From Smittium culicis (Eukaryota > Kickxellomycota > Harpellomycetes > Harpellales > Legeriomycetaceae), in the NCBI GenBank assembly GCA_001970855.1, contig LSSN01000332.1, positions 1 to 32,060 of the forward strand: a DNA stretch of 32,060 nucleotides, in the 5' to 3' direction. Below, piece by piece: positions 13,201-23,627 of this stretch. The notes below the pieces were generated by a model. The model had not been told where the DNA came from. It saw only the letters and a list, made by a program, of their open reading frames with translations, and ran no database searches. Each line of letters starts with the position of its first letter. The first letter of the stretch is position 1. The translations under genes and the position numbers were made by a program.

Positions 13201-14451
13201 AGCATTTTAAAGTCACTTTGGATGACAAAATTTTCTAGCAGTAGTAATAATTTGACTAACGCCAATCAAAAAGAACACAAACTTTCCGAAAATTCGAACA
13301 GTGCTGATAAGCAATCTATCGAAAGATCCCCAGCTCTTAACAGATCAAATAACTCAAGCGAAAACAACGATGGTATCTGGGATCTTACTTCAACCGAAAA
13401 CAAGTCAATCCATAAAGTATACTCACAGGCTCAGCTCAATTCAATTTTAAAGAGAAATAACTCGAGCTTAACATCGCTGGAAGCTGAATCAGCGAGACAA
13501 TCAGTCCAGCCAGAGGATTCGAATATGCAAAAAACTCAACAAGAGATCGAATATTTGGAAAACTTGAGCTCAACATTGATTAAAGTAAAAATCCTTGAAG
13601 GGATGTCTCATGGTTATATGCAGATGGGCAGCATCTTTCCTGAATCTCATTCAGCAATAAAGACTATTGGCGGTTGGTTAGACGAACTGTTCAATATTGA
13701 AAACGATCAATACACTGAATTCACAAGAAGCGGCTCTGTGTTAAATAACTATAACTTCAAAGAATCTAATTTAGAAGAAGGTATCATCGCTAAAAAAGGC
13801 CTAAATTTAAGCCCGATGACCAAGATTGTGTCCGAAAATAATAGCAATCTTGAAGATTTTGATAATAAAGTTAACAATAAAAATCAAATGACCAAAAATG
13901 ACCAAGATATAAAGATAAAAACAATAATTAATTCAAATAGGCCAAGTGTAAAAGAAAGTGCAAACTCGAAAACAAATATCGTTACTGATGAGGATTTGAT
14001 TAAAAATGGTAGTATAGATTTGACTCCTATAGTAAAGAATAATCCGATAGATAGTAATATCTATACATCGATTTCTAATGAGCTGCAAGATCGAGCCAAT
14101 GAAAGGGAATCAACTTCTGGTACTATTGCTGATAATGAATTTTCTATCGGGACAGATGATTATCTCGGTGCTTCTAAAGATTTAAATAGTAGACAAAATA
14201 AAAAGCAGCAATTGAAGCGCACGCAAGTTACCCTTCTTGCTCAAAAAGATCAAAAATCAACCAAGTCTACAAGAAGCGATATTTCAGCATCTTCAGACAA
14301 AGCGAGTAGCAATGGTTCAGTTACGCCTAAACAGGATGAAGCTAAAGCGAATTCTGCAGTTGATAGGCATGGAAACGTAGTTGTGTCATCTTCGGAGATG
14401 ATGAGACGGAGAGGAAACCACCTGCTTGAAAATTTGGGAAAAGGAGTATAA
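10290..14451 (+). CDS. Hormone-sensitive-lipase-like alpha/beta hydrolase with disordered inserts
   Basis: Five exons: 10290-10363, 10454-10737, 10857-10879, 10984-11840, 11970-14451; 1239 residues. It belongs to the hormone-sensitive lipase (HSL) family of alpha/beta hydrolases, which cleave ester bonds in lipids. Seen: hydrophobic N-terminal segments (about residues 15-28, 50-65, 95-110) that may anchor it in a membrane; a conserved-looking DAGFWTAM stretch near 143-150; an oxyanion motif PGGGF (332-336, usually HGGG); the nucleophile motif GDSAGG with Ser412, joined exactly across intron 4; the acid in EKDP (Asp670); and the base in SHGY (His960). Ser/Asp-rich, probably unstructured linkers fill about 525-600 and 690-935, and a similar tail follows about residue 980. 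In mammalian HSL a phosphorylated regulatory insert lies between Ser and Asp; the second, Asp-His insert is unusual. The 23-nt exon 3 and the exon 4 acceptor are the least certain parts, although they join in frame as LRQY-YSRSFF. The substrate is unknown. Confidence 0.88.
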
Positions 14452-14991
14452 ATTCATGAAAAATTTTAATTATTACTATATTTCATTTATTGTGAAATTA
14501 GATCGTTTCTAGTCAAAAAATAAAGCAGAGTATTAACTCAGCTATGCATTCGCACAATTAAAGATTTTTTCATTTTATTGGGTTGACCTTTTTTTTTTCC
14601 CCTCTATTATTAATAAACTAGAGCTTATGATTATTTTAGGGTTTTACTAAAATATTTTTACTTAATTAAACTTAAAATAAAAAAAACAGAAAAATATTAA
14701 ATAAAGATGGTCGAACTGAATAAAGTTAAAATTGATTTTGATGTATGTTTGTTAATAAATGAAAGGTGTGTACATAATTTAAGATAAATCCTTAATACTC
14801 TAAATAAATTTTAATATTGTGTATTATGGAAAAGAGTAGCTAAAAATAAAATAAAAAGATATGGCGTGGGAAGTAAATTAATATTTTATTAAAAAAAGCA
14901 ATTGTAATGTAAATATAAATATAGCTATATGATATAGGTAATAATACGTTGTTAAATTCGGTTTAAATGCAATAAATGGTTGTCTTTAGTT
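14452..14991. other. Convergent intergenic region, hydrolase / SENP8-like protease
   Basis: About 540 bases between two convergent stop codons. It is AT-rich and should hold both 3' untranslated regions. A possible polyadenylation signal for the plus-strand gene (AATAAA) lies at about 14519-14524. Nothing else is seen. Confidence 0.5.
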
Positions 14992-16176
14992 TTATTTCGA
15001 AAATTGGTGAATTAGTAGAGATATTTCTTTTCTTTTTAAATGTGGTGGATAAGAAAGCTCTTCTAGATCCCAAAAGTTTTCATTGCTGGGGTCGAATGCA
15101 TTATTATTTGAGTAATCAGGAAGGTCTTTATCGAAATTCGAGCATGGAGAGTTTTCACTATTATTGAACTTTTCGATGCTAAACAAGGCATCTTTAGTAG
15201 ATCTACTGCCGTGGGAATCATATAAGCCATTAATTTTTATTAGTTTTTTTGATTTTTCTAAGCTTTCTAACAGCTTCTTAATGAGTGTTTCAGCAAATAA
15301 GAGCAAATAAACCCCACAGTCACTGTCATTGTATTGCTGCTCTGATTTTTCAATTATTAAATTGGTTTTTTCGCAATCGAATAAAATACATAGTCTTTCT
15401 ACAAGGATACGTGTAGGCTCTAAATTAGCCTTTTTGAGAGAATCATAATATCTAAATATGTTGTTTGACTTTTCATAAACCAGCAATGACCTGATTGAAA
15501 ATTAGTAATGATAGAGGTTAATATATTAAGCTATATATTTGATATCAGGGCGTTCTTTCTCCTAATTTTTATTGTAATATAAAAGCATTAAGAATTTGGC
15601 TATATAGTTAATGGTTTACCAATGGCTTCCGTTAACGTTTTCAGAATCGCCATTATTTGTTGGTAGAAAAAGGTAATCCATATCATTAACTTCTGGAGGG
15701 AGTGCTTCTTTTGCATATTCTATTTCTAAATACAAAAATACACGCCAAATTAATTTATAAGAGTTAATCGAGTCAAGTCTGAGGAAATATTACCTGATGC
15801 TTGTGCTATCAAATGAGCTATCGAAGGTTGGAAAAGAAGTATTTTTCTTGCCTCTAAGTTTAAAGTTTGGGAAAGATATCTAAGAATTTTATAGTTATTT
15901 TAAATTTAAAAAAATTATGTACAGAAATATTGTTTATAGATTTGGAAAGAGATAGGAAAATACATTAATTCAATTGAAAGTGAAAAGTAAAAATATATTA
16001 AAAGTGATGAAATATTAGGCTTACTCGAAATAAAACCCGATAATGGAATCAAGAAGCCATTCGCCATCTTTGACGGTCTTAGCAGCTGAGGAGTACATCG
16101 TTATTCCATGGTAAGAAAATAGTTGTTTATCATTAGAGGAATCATTAGAGGAATCATAGCTCCTTCTAAAATACAT
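14992..16176 (-). CDS. SENP8: SENP8/Nep1-like Ulp1-family cysteine protease (probable deneddylase)
   Basis: Four exons in transcript order: 16176-16025, 15879-15794, 15725-15620, 15490-14992; 280 residues. Ulp1-family (C48) proteases remove ubiquitin-like modifiers; the closest resemblance is to SENP8/Den1, which acts on NEDD8. Seen: WLLDSIIGFYFEYL (40-53), like the WLND..IGF.FEY start of the SENP8 core; FLP (about 98-100) before the catalytic His in SHWSLLVY (His114); the Asp in YYDS (Asp131); the oxyanion Gln167; and the nucleophile in SDCGVY (Cys173). The complete triad suggests an active enzyme. The final 20 residues resemble the SENP8 C-terminus, but about 60 Ser/Asn-rich residues (198-256) are inserted before them. 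WLND has become WLLD. His114 and Trp115 lie across the last intron, which supports the model. The start is the first ATG before the conserved core; Met27 is an alternative. NEDD8 specificity is inferred from similarity. Confidence 0.86.
16129..16157 (-). repeat. 12-bp tandem repeat in the protease coding region
   Basis: Two perfect copies of ATCATTAGAGGA (16129-16140, 16141-16152) plus five bases of a third. On the minus strand it encodes a duplicated DSSN unit near residues 8-16, just after the chosen start. Because the unit is 12 bp, copy-number change keeps the frame. Confidence 0.85.
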
Positions 16177-17454
16177 AGCCTTGGTGGTATTCAAAGAATT
16201 TTTTTGCGGTGGGGTATCAATAATAAAAGTGTAGTTAGAAAGGAAGAAAGAAAGAAAGAAAGAGGATTGAATAAAAAAATTGGCCAAATAAAAACTCAGC
16301 TCATATATGCTTTAGTAGCAATAAATATATTTGTAAGCAACTAATAGAAAATGGCATTAATGAAAATGAACCTAAATATTAAAAGCAGTATATAACCACA
16401 AGAGCTATAAAAAGAGCAATAATGAATCTAATATTGGAGTGGCATCTAATAGGTAGAAAAGGATTTGGATAAATTATTTTTGCGTTTGTGGAGATATTCT
16501 CATCTTGTAGCGGCATGGAATACTATTTAAATATATCAAATTTACTTGCCTCTTTTATATTATATATTATCGCCGTATAAACACTTCTTCAATATGCCAT
16601 TTTATACTCCCTTTGTGTCTATTTTATTTACCCTAAATATGCCATCAAGGGAGCGTTAAAATATGCATCAAGTTAAAAGTGTATTTGTTCTATTTAGAAA
16701 AAAGTTTAACAAGTAAAAATTTGTGAATGATTTTTATTCAGATATTAAAGTCCTAAACTTTACTTTTAACATCATTTCGGTTTAGATTTAAGTATCTTTG
16801 CACTCAGCTCAGTAAAAGCAAAATTTTAATGAAGGTTCAGTCTTTTCAATATTGGCACCTCTTTATATTTGCTCTGTATTTAAGCAAAGTTATGCAAATA
16901 AAATAGTAAATAGCTATTATAATAAAAAGGATTTACAAAACGAATATCAACTTTTGGAATAGCTTTCATTAACTTTCTGTGCGTAATTTAAAAGCGAAAT
17001 ACCACTAAAGAATTTTAACCATTTTAGTGTGTGTCAGTGCATATCCAACTACCTGTATACAATATGATATTCCAGGTACAAAGGATCAGTACCTCAATTT
17101 CAATTGCAGCGTTAGTAGCTTAAAGTAAACAGTAGGTTTTAGGGATAGTTACAGAGATAATACGAAACAATGAAATTTAGTGCGTAAGTTCCGTATATAA
17201 AGCAATAATAATGAGTGTTGTTTCCAACACAATTGAATTTACATTTAAAAAAACAACGTACATTTCAAGGATCAGCTAATAAAAATAAGCTTAGCTCTAT
17301 GAAATATTTACTCAGCTCTACCAAGGCTCCAGGTCGATAATTCAACTTAAAAACAAGTTTGGTTTGGATTTTTTGACTAAACTTGCTTACATATACTCAT
17401 AAAAAAACTTAACCCCTCTAGCATTTTCTCTTTCCTGTTTGTATTATCTTTATT
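16177..17454. promoter_or_regulatory. Divergent intergenic region shared by the protease and AUH genes
   Basis: About 1.28 kb between two divergent start codons, so it should hold both promoters. A GAAA microsatellite lies at about 16244-16262, just upstream of the protease start. A hydrophobic open frame with one internal stop occurs at 16473-16676 (described separately). The last 30 bases before the AUH start are pyrimidine-rich. I cannot assign specific factor sites. Confidence 0.45.
16473..16676 (+). other. Hydrophobic small open frame with one in-frame stop
   Basis: From an ATG at 16515 the frame reads as a hydrophobic segment (MEYYLNISNLLASFILYIIA), meets TAA at 16578-16580, and then continues open as a second hydrophobic segment with a basic end (PKYAIKGALKYASS) to TAA at 16674-16676. 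The frame is also open upstream to 16473. It would be a two-pass membrane microprotein of about 53 residues but for the stop. It may be a recent pseudogene, an exon of an unrecognised gene, or chance in AT-rich DNA. No family is recognised. Confidence 0.22.
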
Positions 17455-18569
17455 ATGTTTTGTACAATAAAATTCCAAAGAAATAATTGCTCCCAGATTT
17501 TGAAAAACTTCAAACCAAGATTCAGTAGTAGCGTCGCTGCTACCGAAAAGGAATGCTATATAAGCATCCCTAAGCCAGGTGTTGCTACAATAAACCTAAA
17601 CCGTCCCAAAAGCAAGAATGCACTATCCAAGAATTTACTTATCGAGCTTCGTCGTTCTATAAATCAAATAAGGGATGATCCGTAAGATAAAACTACTTAC
17701 CATATAAGCATTCGATAGAATACATATATAACAACTATAATATTTTCTAAATAGAGACGTCAGAGTTGTAATTCTAAACAGCAATGTCGATAAGGTTTTT
17801 TGTGCAGGTGCTGATTTAAAGGAGAGAATCACTATGACTCCTTTAGAAGTTTCGCAATTTTTAACTAATTTAAAGGAAACTTTCATTGAACTTGAAGTAT
17901 TGCTTTTTCTTTTAAACGCTAGCTTCTCAAAAAAAATATTCATATACATATAGCCAATATTTATTTTGATTAATAGAAAACCAAAAATTTCGTTTTTAAA
18001 TTTAGAATCTACCAGTAGCAACTATTGCAGCTTTGGACGGAGCTGCTCTCGGCGGAGGACTAGAACTTGCACTTTGCTGTGATTTGCGTGTATCGGGTGA
18101 AAAAACTATCCTTGGTCTAGTAGAAACTTCGCTTGGAATAATACCAGGCGCTGGAGGGACCCAAAGAATCACAAATCTAGTAGGTCCGTCTAAAGCAAAA
18201 GAGCTCATTTACACCTCTGCCAGACTAAACGCACAGCAAGCTCATGTTTATGGAATCATAAACGACTACATAAATAGCTCTGAGAATAGTATATCACGCA
18301 CCGGGTTCAACGCATCCTCAAACAACCCAATTAAAAACTTTGAAACTGGATATGAACTTGCTCTTGAATGGGCTGAAAGAATCTCTCAAATGGGCCCTCT
18401 TGCAATTAAAATGGCCAAGCGTGCAATAAACATGGGTTTCGAATCGGACATTAAAACTGGCTTAGAAATTGAGCAGCTATGCTATGACCGCGTTATCAAC
18501 ACTGAAGACCGGCTAGAAGGTTTACGCGCTTTCAAAGAAAAAAGAGTCCCAGTTTATAAAGGAAAGTAA
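17455..18569 (+). CDS. AUH: Methylglutaconyl-CoA hydratase (AUH-type enoyl-CoA hydratase), mitochondrial
   Basis: Three exons: 17455-17681, 17755-17896, 18006-18569; 310 residues. The crotonase-fold enzyme hydrates 3-methylglutaconyl-CoA to HMG-CoA in leucine breakdown. Seen: a basic, Ser-rich N-terminus (1-29, R9, K17, K20, R22, no acidic residue until E31) typical of a mitochondrial presequence; NRPKSKNALSKNL (about 50-62); the CoA-binding FCAGADLKER; GGGLELAL with Glu143; and VETSLGIIPGAGGTQR with Glu163. The two Glu residues are 20 apart, as in human AUH. A C-terminal EDRLEGLRAFKEKR also matches AUH more closely than generic enoyl-CoA hydratases. A short Ser/Asn-rich loop (about 216-235) is inserted before the helical C-terminal part. 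Human AUH also binds AU-rich RNA; whether this one does cannot be told from the sequence. Both splice junctions preserve the family alignment. Confidence 0.93.
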
Positions 18570-19708
18570 AGAAATCTACTTCTATTAAATGGATGTATTC
18601 TTCAGATCACCACAATTCTTTTAATACTGTAAGGGCATATATTTCTTGTTGATGAGTCTTGTCTCTTGTGCTATTTTTTTTAATTTCTCATCCATGTAAT
18701 ACATTTGCAAAAAATTTATACCCATTTTTAATTATATTTTGTGATTATTTATTAATGACCGTGCATTTATCATTAGTATTAAAGTTTATTTCGTAGGTAT
18801 TGTAGGTATTTTATTAATAGTGATGAAATATAAATTATTCAATTTCAGTGTTACTTTAAATTATTATCATTACCAAATATTTTACTATTACATTGATTTT
18901 CTTTTATAACAATCAAAAAAATTTTTTTACTAGAATTCCCTGATTTACTATCTGCTATATTAATACCGAGGGCACAAAGGCAACTAGTGAACCAAATTAT
19001 TTGTACCTATCCTATAAATATTTTGTATCACTTTAAAGATACTATCGGTATGAGAGACTCAGCGACACGAGACTATTTTACTCGATTTGCATCATAACTC
19101 ATCTATTTTAAATACTTTCTTCATATAGATACTTTTGACTTTTTTATTCATACTTTTTATGTATAAATCATTTATTTCTAATGATATTTAATATAAGATT
19201 AATATGAAGAGTTTAAGATTAGAAATTTGAAAAGTTATAAAGATCTACAAACGGATTGAGGAAAGGATACTGCTAATTATTGTAATAAGTAACTATTCTG
19301 GCTGAATCGATATAATATTTATTTTTTAATTGCTGACATTATGAGCATTAACTTTACGAATGATTTGCTAGAGCTTTCAAAGGTAAACCAGAAGCGTAGA
19401 GCAATTGGTTACTCTGATCGAGATTTTGCCCAATAATCTTAGCTGTTTACCTATGTTCAAATTGCTTTATAAAAAACACCCAATTACTAAACAAATCATT
19501 GTATCCGACAATTTAATAGTAATCTTTAGCCTTTTACTCCTTTATTTACTTTTGGCGATTTTAAAAATTTGAACTTTTGCTAAAGTCCCGTCGCCCCTCC
19601 TCCTTACACAAAGCTTTCCTGTTAATCAATATAATTCAACTCCAACTTCTACTTCACCTCAATTCGATTCTCATAAGTTTTGAATAATATTTAAGTTTTA
19701 GCTATAAT
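18570..19708. other. Intergenic region between AUH and ARP5
   Basis: About 1.14 kb holding the AUH 3' region and the ARP5 promoter. It is AT-rich except for 18936-19097, where a plus-strand frame stays open with mixed amino-acid composition (described separately). No factor site can be assigned. Confidence 0.45.
18897..19097 (+). other. Orphan open frame, possible exon or gene relic
   Basis: Sixty-six codons are open in one plus frame, ending in TAA at 19095-19097. The part from 18933 has a balanced, protein-like composition (PRAQRQLVNQIICTYPINIL, then a MRDSATRDYFTRF segment), unlike neighbouring AT-rich translations. An acceptor-like TTTTTTTACTAG ends at 18933, directly before the balanced part. 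There is no ATG at its start, and I see no partner exon in frame with AUH or ARP5. No family is recognised; it may be a relic of a transposon or gene. Confidence 0.25.
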
Positions 19709-22700
19709 ATGACTGCATCTCAGATCTACGATGCACCGGTTAACAAACTGTCCTCATCTCTACAAAAAAGATTCAAAGATTACTCCAGCTTCCATGACTC
19801 CCCCATAGTCATAGATTTAGGTATTAATTCTCATTTTCGCACAGATATTCAATTTTTGATGCCTCCATTCAAATACCAGCACTACAAATCTATATAACAT
19901 TTATATATTGAAAGTTATCTATCGTGCTGTCTATAAATATTCATTTGTAAAAATAATCATTCATTTAATAATAGGTTCTAATATGTGCAGGGCCGGTTGG
20001 GGCTTAGAAGAAAATCCAAGATGTATTTATTCATTTTAACTATTTATCCTGCTGATAAATTACCCTAGCTTCATTTATTTAAACTTATCATTCTCGGTTA
20101 TTATTCTTGTAGTACAATTCGAAACCATAATTTCAAAATTTAAGGACAGGAAGGGAAATCCAAAAAACTCTATTTTAATTGGAAATGACGTTTACACTGA
20201 TAACGTTGCGATGTCCAGTATTCGCTCTCCTTTTGATAATGGAATTATCAATAATTTCGATTTAACTGTACAAATCAGCTTTATTTACCCCCCCCCCCAC
20301 CTCCTATACATGTGTCGACTTTTTAACATATTATTTACTAACATTTAATCTCCTATTTTCAATTAAAATAGGAAAACTTATTTGATTACATATTTATCCT
20401 GCTTGGAATTAATACCGAAACAGTGAATCATCCGATAATTATGTCTGAGCCTATTTCTAATTTAAACAGCTGTAGAAAAGGTTTAAATTTTATCGTTTAT
20501 CTTAATTAAACAAGATTATCTTGGCTCCTACTTTTTTATATATACCCGCTATACTATTATGCTTTTAATCTAATAGGCATGAACGAACTATTATTTGAAG
20601 CTTATAACATACCATCTGTGTCGTATGGAATATCATCTCTTTGGAGCTACTATTATAACTCTTCAGAGGGACAAGTTTTCAAAGATGGTATAATAATTGA
20701 TACTGGCAACTTTTCAACTCACATTATTCCTATTTTTGGAGGTAAACCGCAGCTAAAGCTTGCTAAAAGGTATTTAACTGTGCTAAAAGTGTTCGCATGA
20801 TTTTTTTTTATTAATTCCCATTTAATTTCTTCGTCTTATCTCTAATTCTCGATTTCCTTCTTTCATACAAATATAAATAGAATAAATGTAGGCGGAAGTA
20901 CAATGGTCGATTATCTCTCAAAGCTTATACAACTCAAATACCCTTCACTTCCTGTAAAAATATCTCAAAACCAATATAAGTCCTTGGTTTATGACCATAT
21001 GTATTTTGCACAAAATTACATTGCCGAACTAAATAATATTCTTGATAAAGATAACCTAAATAAAAGCGACCACATAATCCAGTTTCCTTTCCAGCACTCT
21101 GTAACTTTTATTTGTTATCTTTTCGATCATAATCTTTTTTATATTCATTATTTACATATTTAAATATTAATACTAATAGCTTTATTATTTTTTCAATAAA
21201 ATATTAGGCAGCTCCGGAAATGACCGAAGAAGAATCTGAAAGGCAAGCAGAAAAAAAACGAGAACATGCTAAAAAGCTCTTGGAAATAGGTGCCAGAATT
21301 CGAAGCGAAAAAGTATATATCTTTTAAAGAATTTTTCTATATTTCCCACATCATGTATTCTAAATTATTTTATAAACAAATATTGTTTTTCCACATACAA
21401 TTATCTCTGGTCCAACTTCTTGCTGAACGGCTTCTTTATAATTTATTAGCTAGAAAAAAAGGAATTGGAGCTACTAGAATTTCAGGAAGTTTTAAGCTAT
21501 GCCGATTCAGATGATCATGACGTTTTTGATGTAATTAATCTACTAATGATATTACCTATTTATAATTTTTTTTCTGTATTATCTAACTTTATGTGTTTTT
21601 TTTATAACTTAGAAAAAACTAAAAGAGATGGGTTTTGAAAACAGAAAAGAGCTTGAAGCTGAAATAAAAAAGAATGAAGCTTCTATAAAAAAAGCCCGTG
21701 ATAAAGATCTCGGAATTGAACCTACTGAGCAAAAGACGGTAATTTCATATTCTGATTTAAATAATTTAGATAAACAGCCCTCTTTATATCTCTGAATTTT
21801 TTATTATGTATCTAAAGCGAAATATTATTTATAATTTTTTTTAATGGTAATTACGAATAGACTCCAGTTTTTGATTTGCTCGACGTTCCTGATGAGCAAC
21901 TTAGCCGCGACGATTTAAAAGAAAAGAGAAAGCAAAAACTTATGAAAGCTAACATTGACGCTAGAGACAGGATTAGAGCTGCTAAACTTGAAGAAGAAAA
22001 GAGACAAGTATGCTAATTCTTGATACCTAAATTTACATATAATTAAAGGCCTTTTTTTATTATTTAATCTATACTCAGCTCATATTATTAACGCTTATAT
22101 TATAGGAAGAAGAGATCAGAAAAGATAACGAACTCAAGCAAAATAACTTTGAATTGTGGCTAAGCCAAGTTAAAAACAAAAGAAAAGTAAGATACTTATA
22201 AATATACCTATTAATTAATTAATTAATTATCTCTTTACTAACTTAATCTATAGGACATTCTAGACAGAATAGCACAAAAAGAAGCCGTAAAAAACGAACT
22301 TTCGCAGAGAAAAAGTCAAGCCTCTCAATTAAGATTGAAATCCATAGCTGGTCTGGCTTCAGAGGATAGCTTGCCTCAACAAGCAAATGGTAGTAGAAGA
22401 AAGAAAGCTGCAGACTCTGATGATGACTTTGGAAAGGATGACAGCGATTGGAACATTTATCTCGACATAGTAAACTGATTTAAATTATACTTTTTTATAT
22501 AAAATCAAAAAACGCTTTTCAATTCGAATCAGATAGATCGAGTTTATATTTCAATTCTCTTTTTTTTTTTTGTCATTTGTATATTAGAGCAAAGAAGAAG
22601 TTGAAGATGAGGAGGACCTTGAAGCTGAATTGATACAAGTTAATGAAATACTTCTCGATAACGATCCAGATTATTTGCAAAAGATTGACGATAAGTCGAG

Positions 22701-23627
22701 AGACGAGATTGAAAGCTCTTTATTTTATAGATTTTACTCTGGTGCTCAAAAAGTAATCTTAGAAAGCCCTGCAGTTCCACAAAGTAACTTCCTTATGTTT
22801 TAATTTCATTCTTATAGTTACATCCATTATTTTCTAGCTTTCAACGTTGGATTTTGTAATTCTTGTACTAGGTTCTATTATTCTTATTTAATTTGCTATC
22901 ATTTAACTTTTTTTTTTTTAAATATTTTAATAATAGGCTTTAGTTCAATAATGTACAACAAAGACAAGCAACCAAGCGGTGTTAATTTTGACAGCCTATC
23001 TGAATTTGAAAAAAAGAAGCTAGCAGCTGAAATAGAGTTTGAAACATTAAAAGAAGTCAAAGCACGTAGCTATCAGCTTCACTTAAATGTCGAGAGAATA
23101 AGAGTTCCAGAAATAATTTTTGATCCATCAATTATTGGTGTCGATCAATCAGGAATCGTTCAAATTGTTGAAAATCTATGGAAACTTTTTCCAAACGGCA
23201 TTGATGCCAGTCCTAAGGTTTTTATTTCCCTTATACCATGAAATATATAGATACATATTTTTTTTCTAAATTTTATTATGTACACTTTTTTTTTTACTTA
23301 TACTTTATCGTTAATTATGTTTAGGATGTTTTTATAACTGGCTGCGGATTTTCTACTCTAGAAGGGTTCAAATCAAGGCTGCGAAACGATTTGACCAGCG
23401 TTTTACCAATAAACACCGAACTAAACATAAACCTTGCAAGTAATTTATCCAATGATGCCTGGAACGGCGCCGCCAAATGGTCTCGGTCATTGCTGTCAAA
23501 CTCTGAATCAAGCAGCGGCGAATCTATAGAATCTGTTTCAATAACCAGGAAACTGTATGACGAATGCGGTGGTGATTACTTGAAAGAGCACTTATTTTCA
23601 AACTTATTCTACAATGAATCTCAGTAA
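19709..23627 (+). CDS. ARP5: Actin-related protein 5, INO80 chromatin-remodelling subunit
   Basis: Fifteen exons: 19709-19820, 19975-20022, 20113-20267, 20372-20480, 20577-20769, 20881-21100, 21208-21312, 21450-21530, 21613-21738, 21861-22007, 22106-22186, 22254-22469, 22588-22783, 22937-23217, 23325-23627; 790 residues. Arp5 is a nuclear subunit that helps the INO80 complex grip nucleosomes. Seen: the actin phosphate loop IDLGSNMCRAGW (35-46); a PRLQF segment as in human ACTR5; MNELLFEAYNIPSV; KRINVGGS; YLSKLIQLKYP. A charged, coiled-coil-rich insert specific to Arp5 (about 280-560) contains RLKSIAGLASED and DDFGKDDSDWNIYLDI. The actin C-terminal half follows with ERIRVPEIIFDPSIIG, an ITGCGFSTLEGF loop (usually TGG) and GGDYLKEH. 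Introns are 67-154 nt; intron 11 has TACTAAC before its acceptor. Donors of introns 4 (GTTTAA) and 14 (GTTTTT) are weak but keep the alignment. Confidence 0.95.
20288..20298 (+). repeat. Run of 11 C in ARP5 intron 3
   Basis: Eleven consecutive C lie 20 bases after the intron 3 donor of ARP5. Such a run stands out in DNA this AT-rich. The window also has 12 C at 4-15 and eight G at 7682-7689. Run length may vary or be miscalled. Confidence 0.8.
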
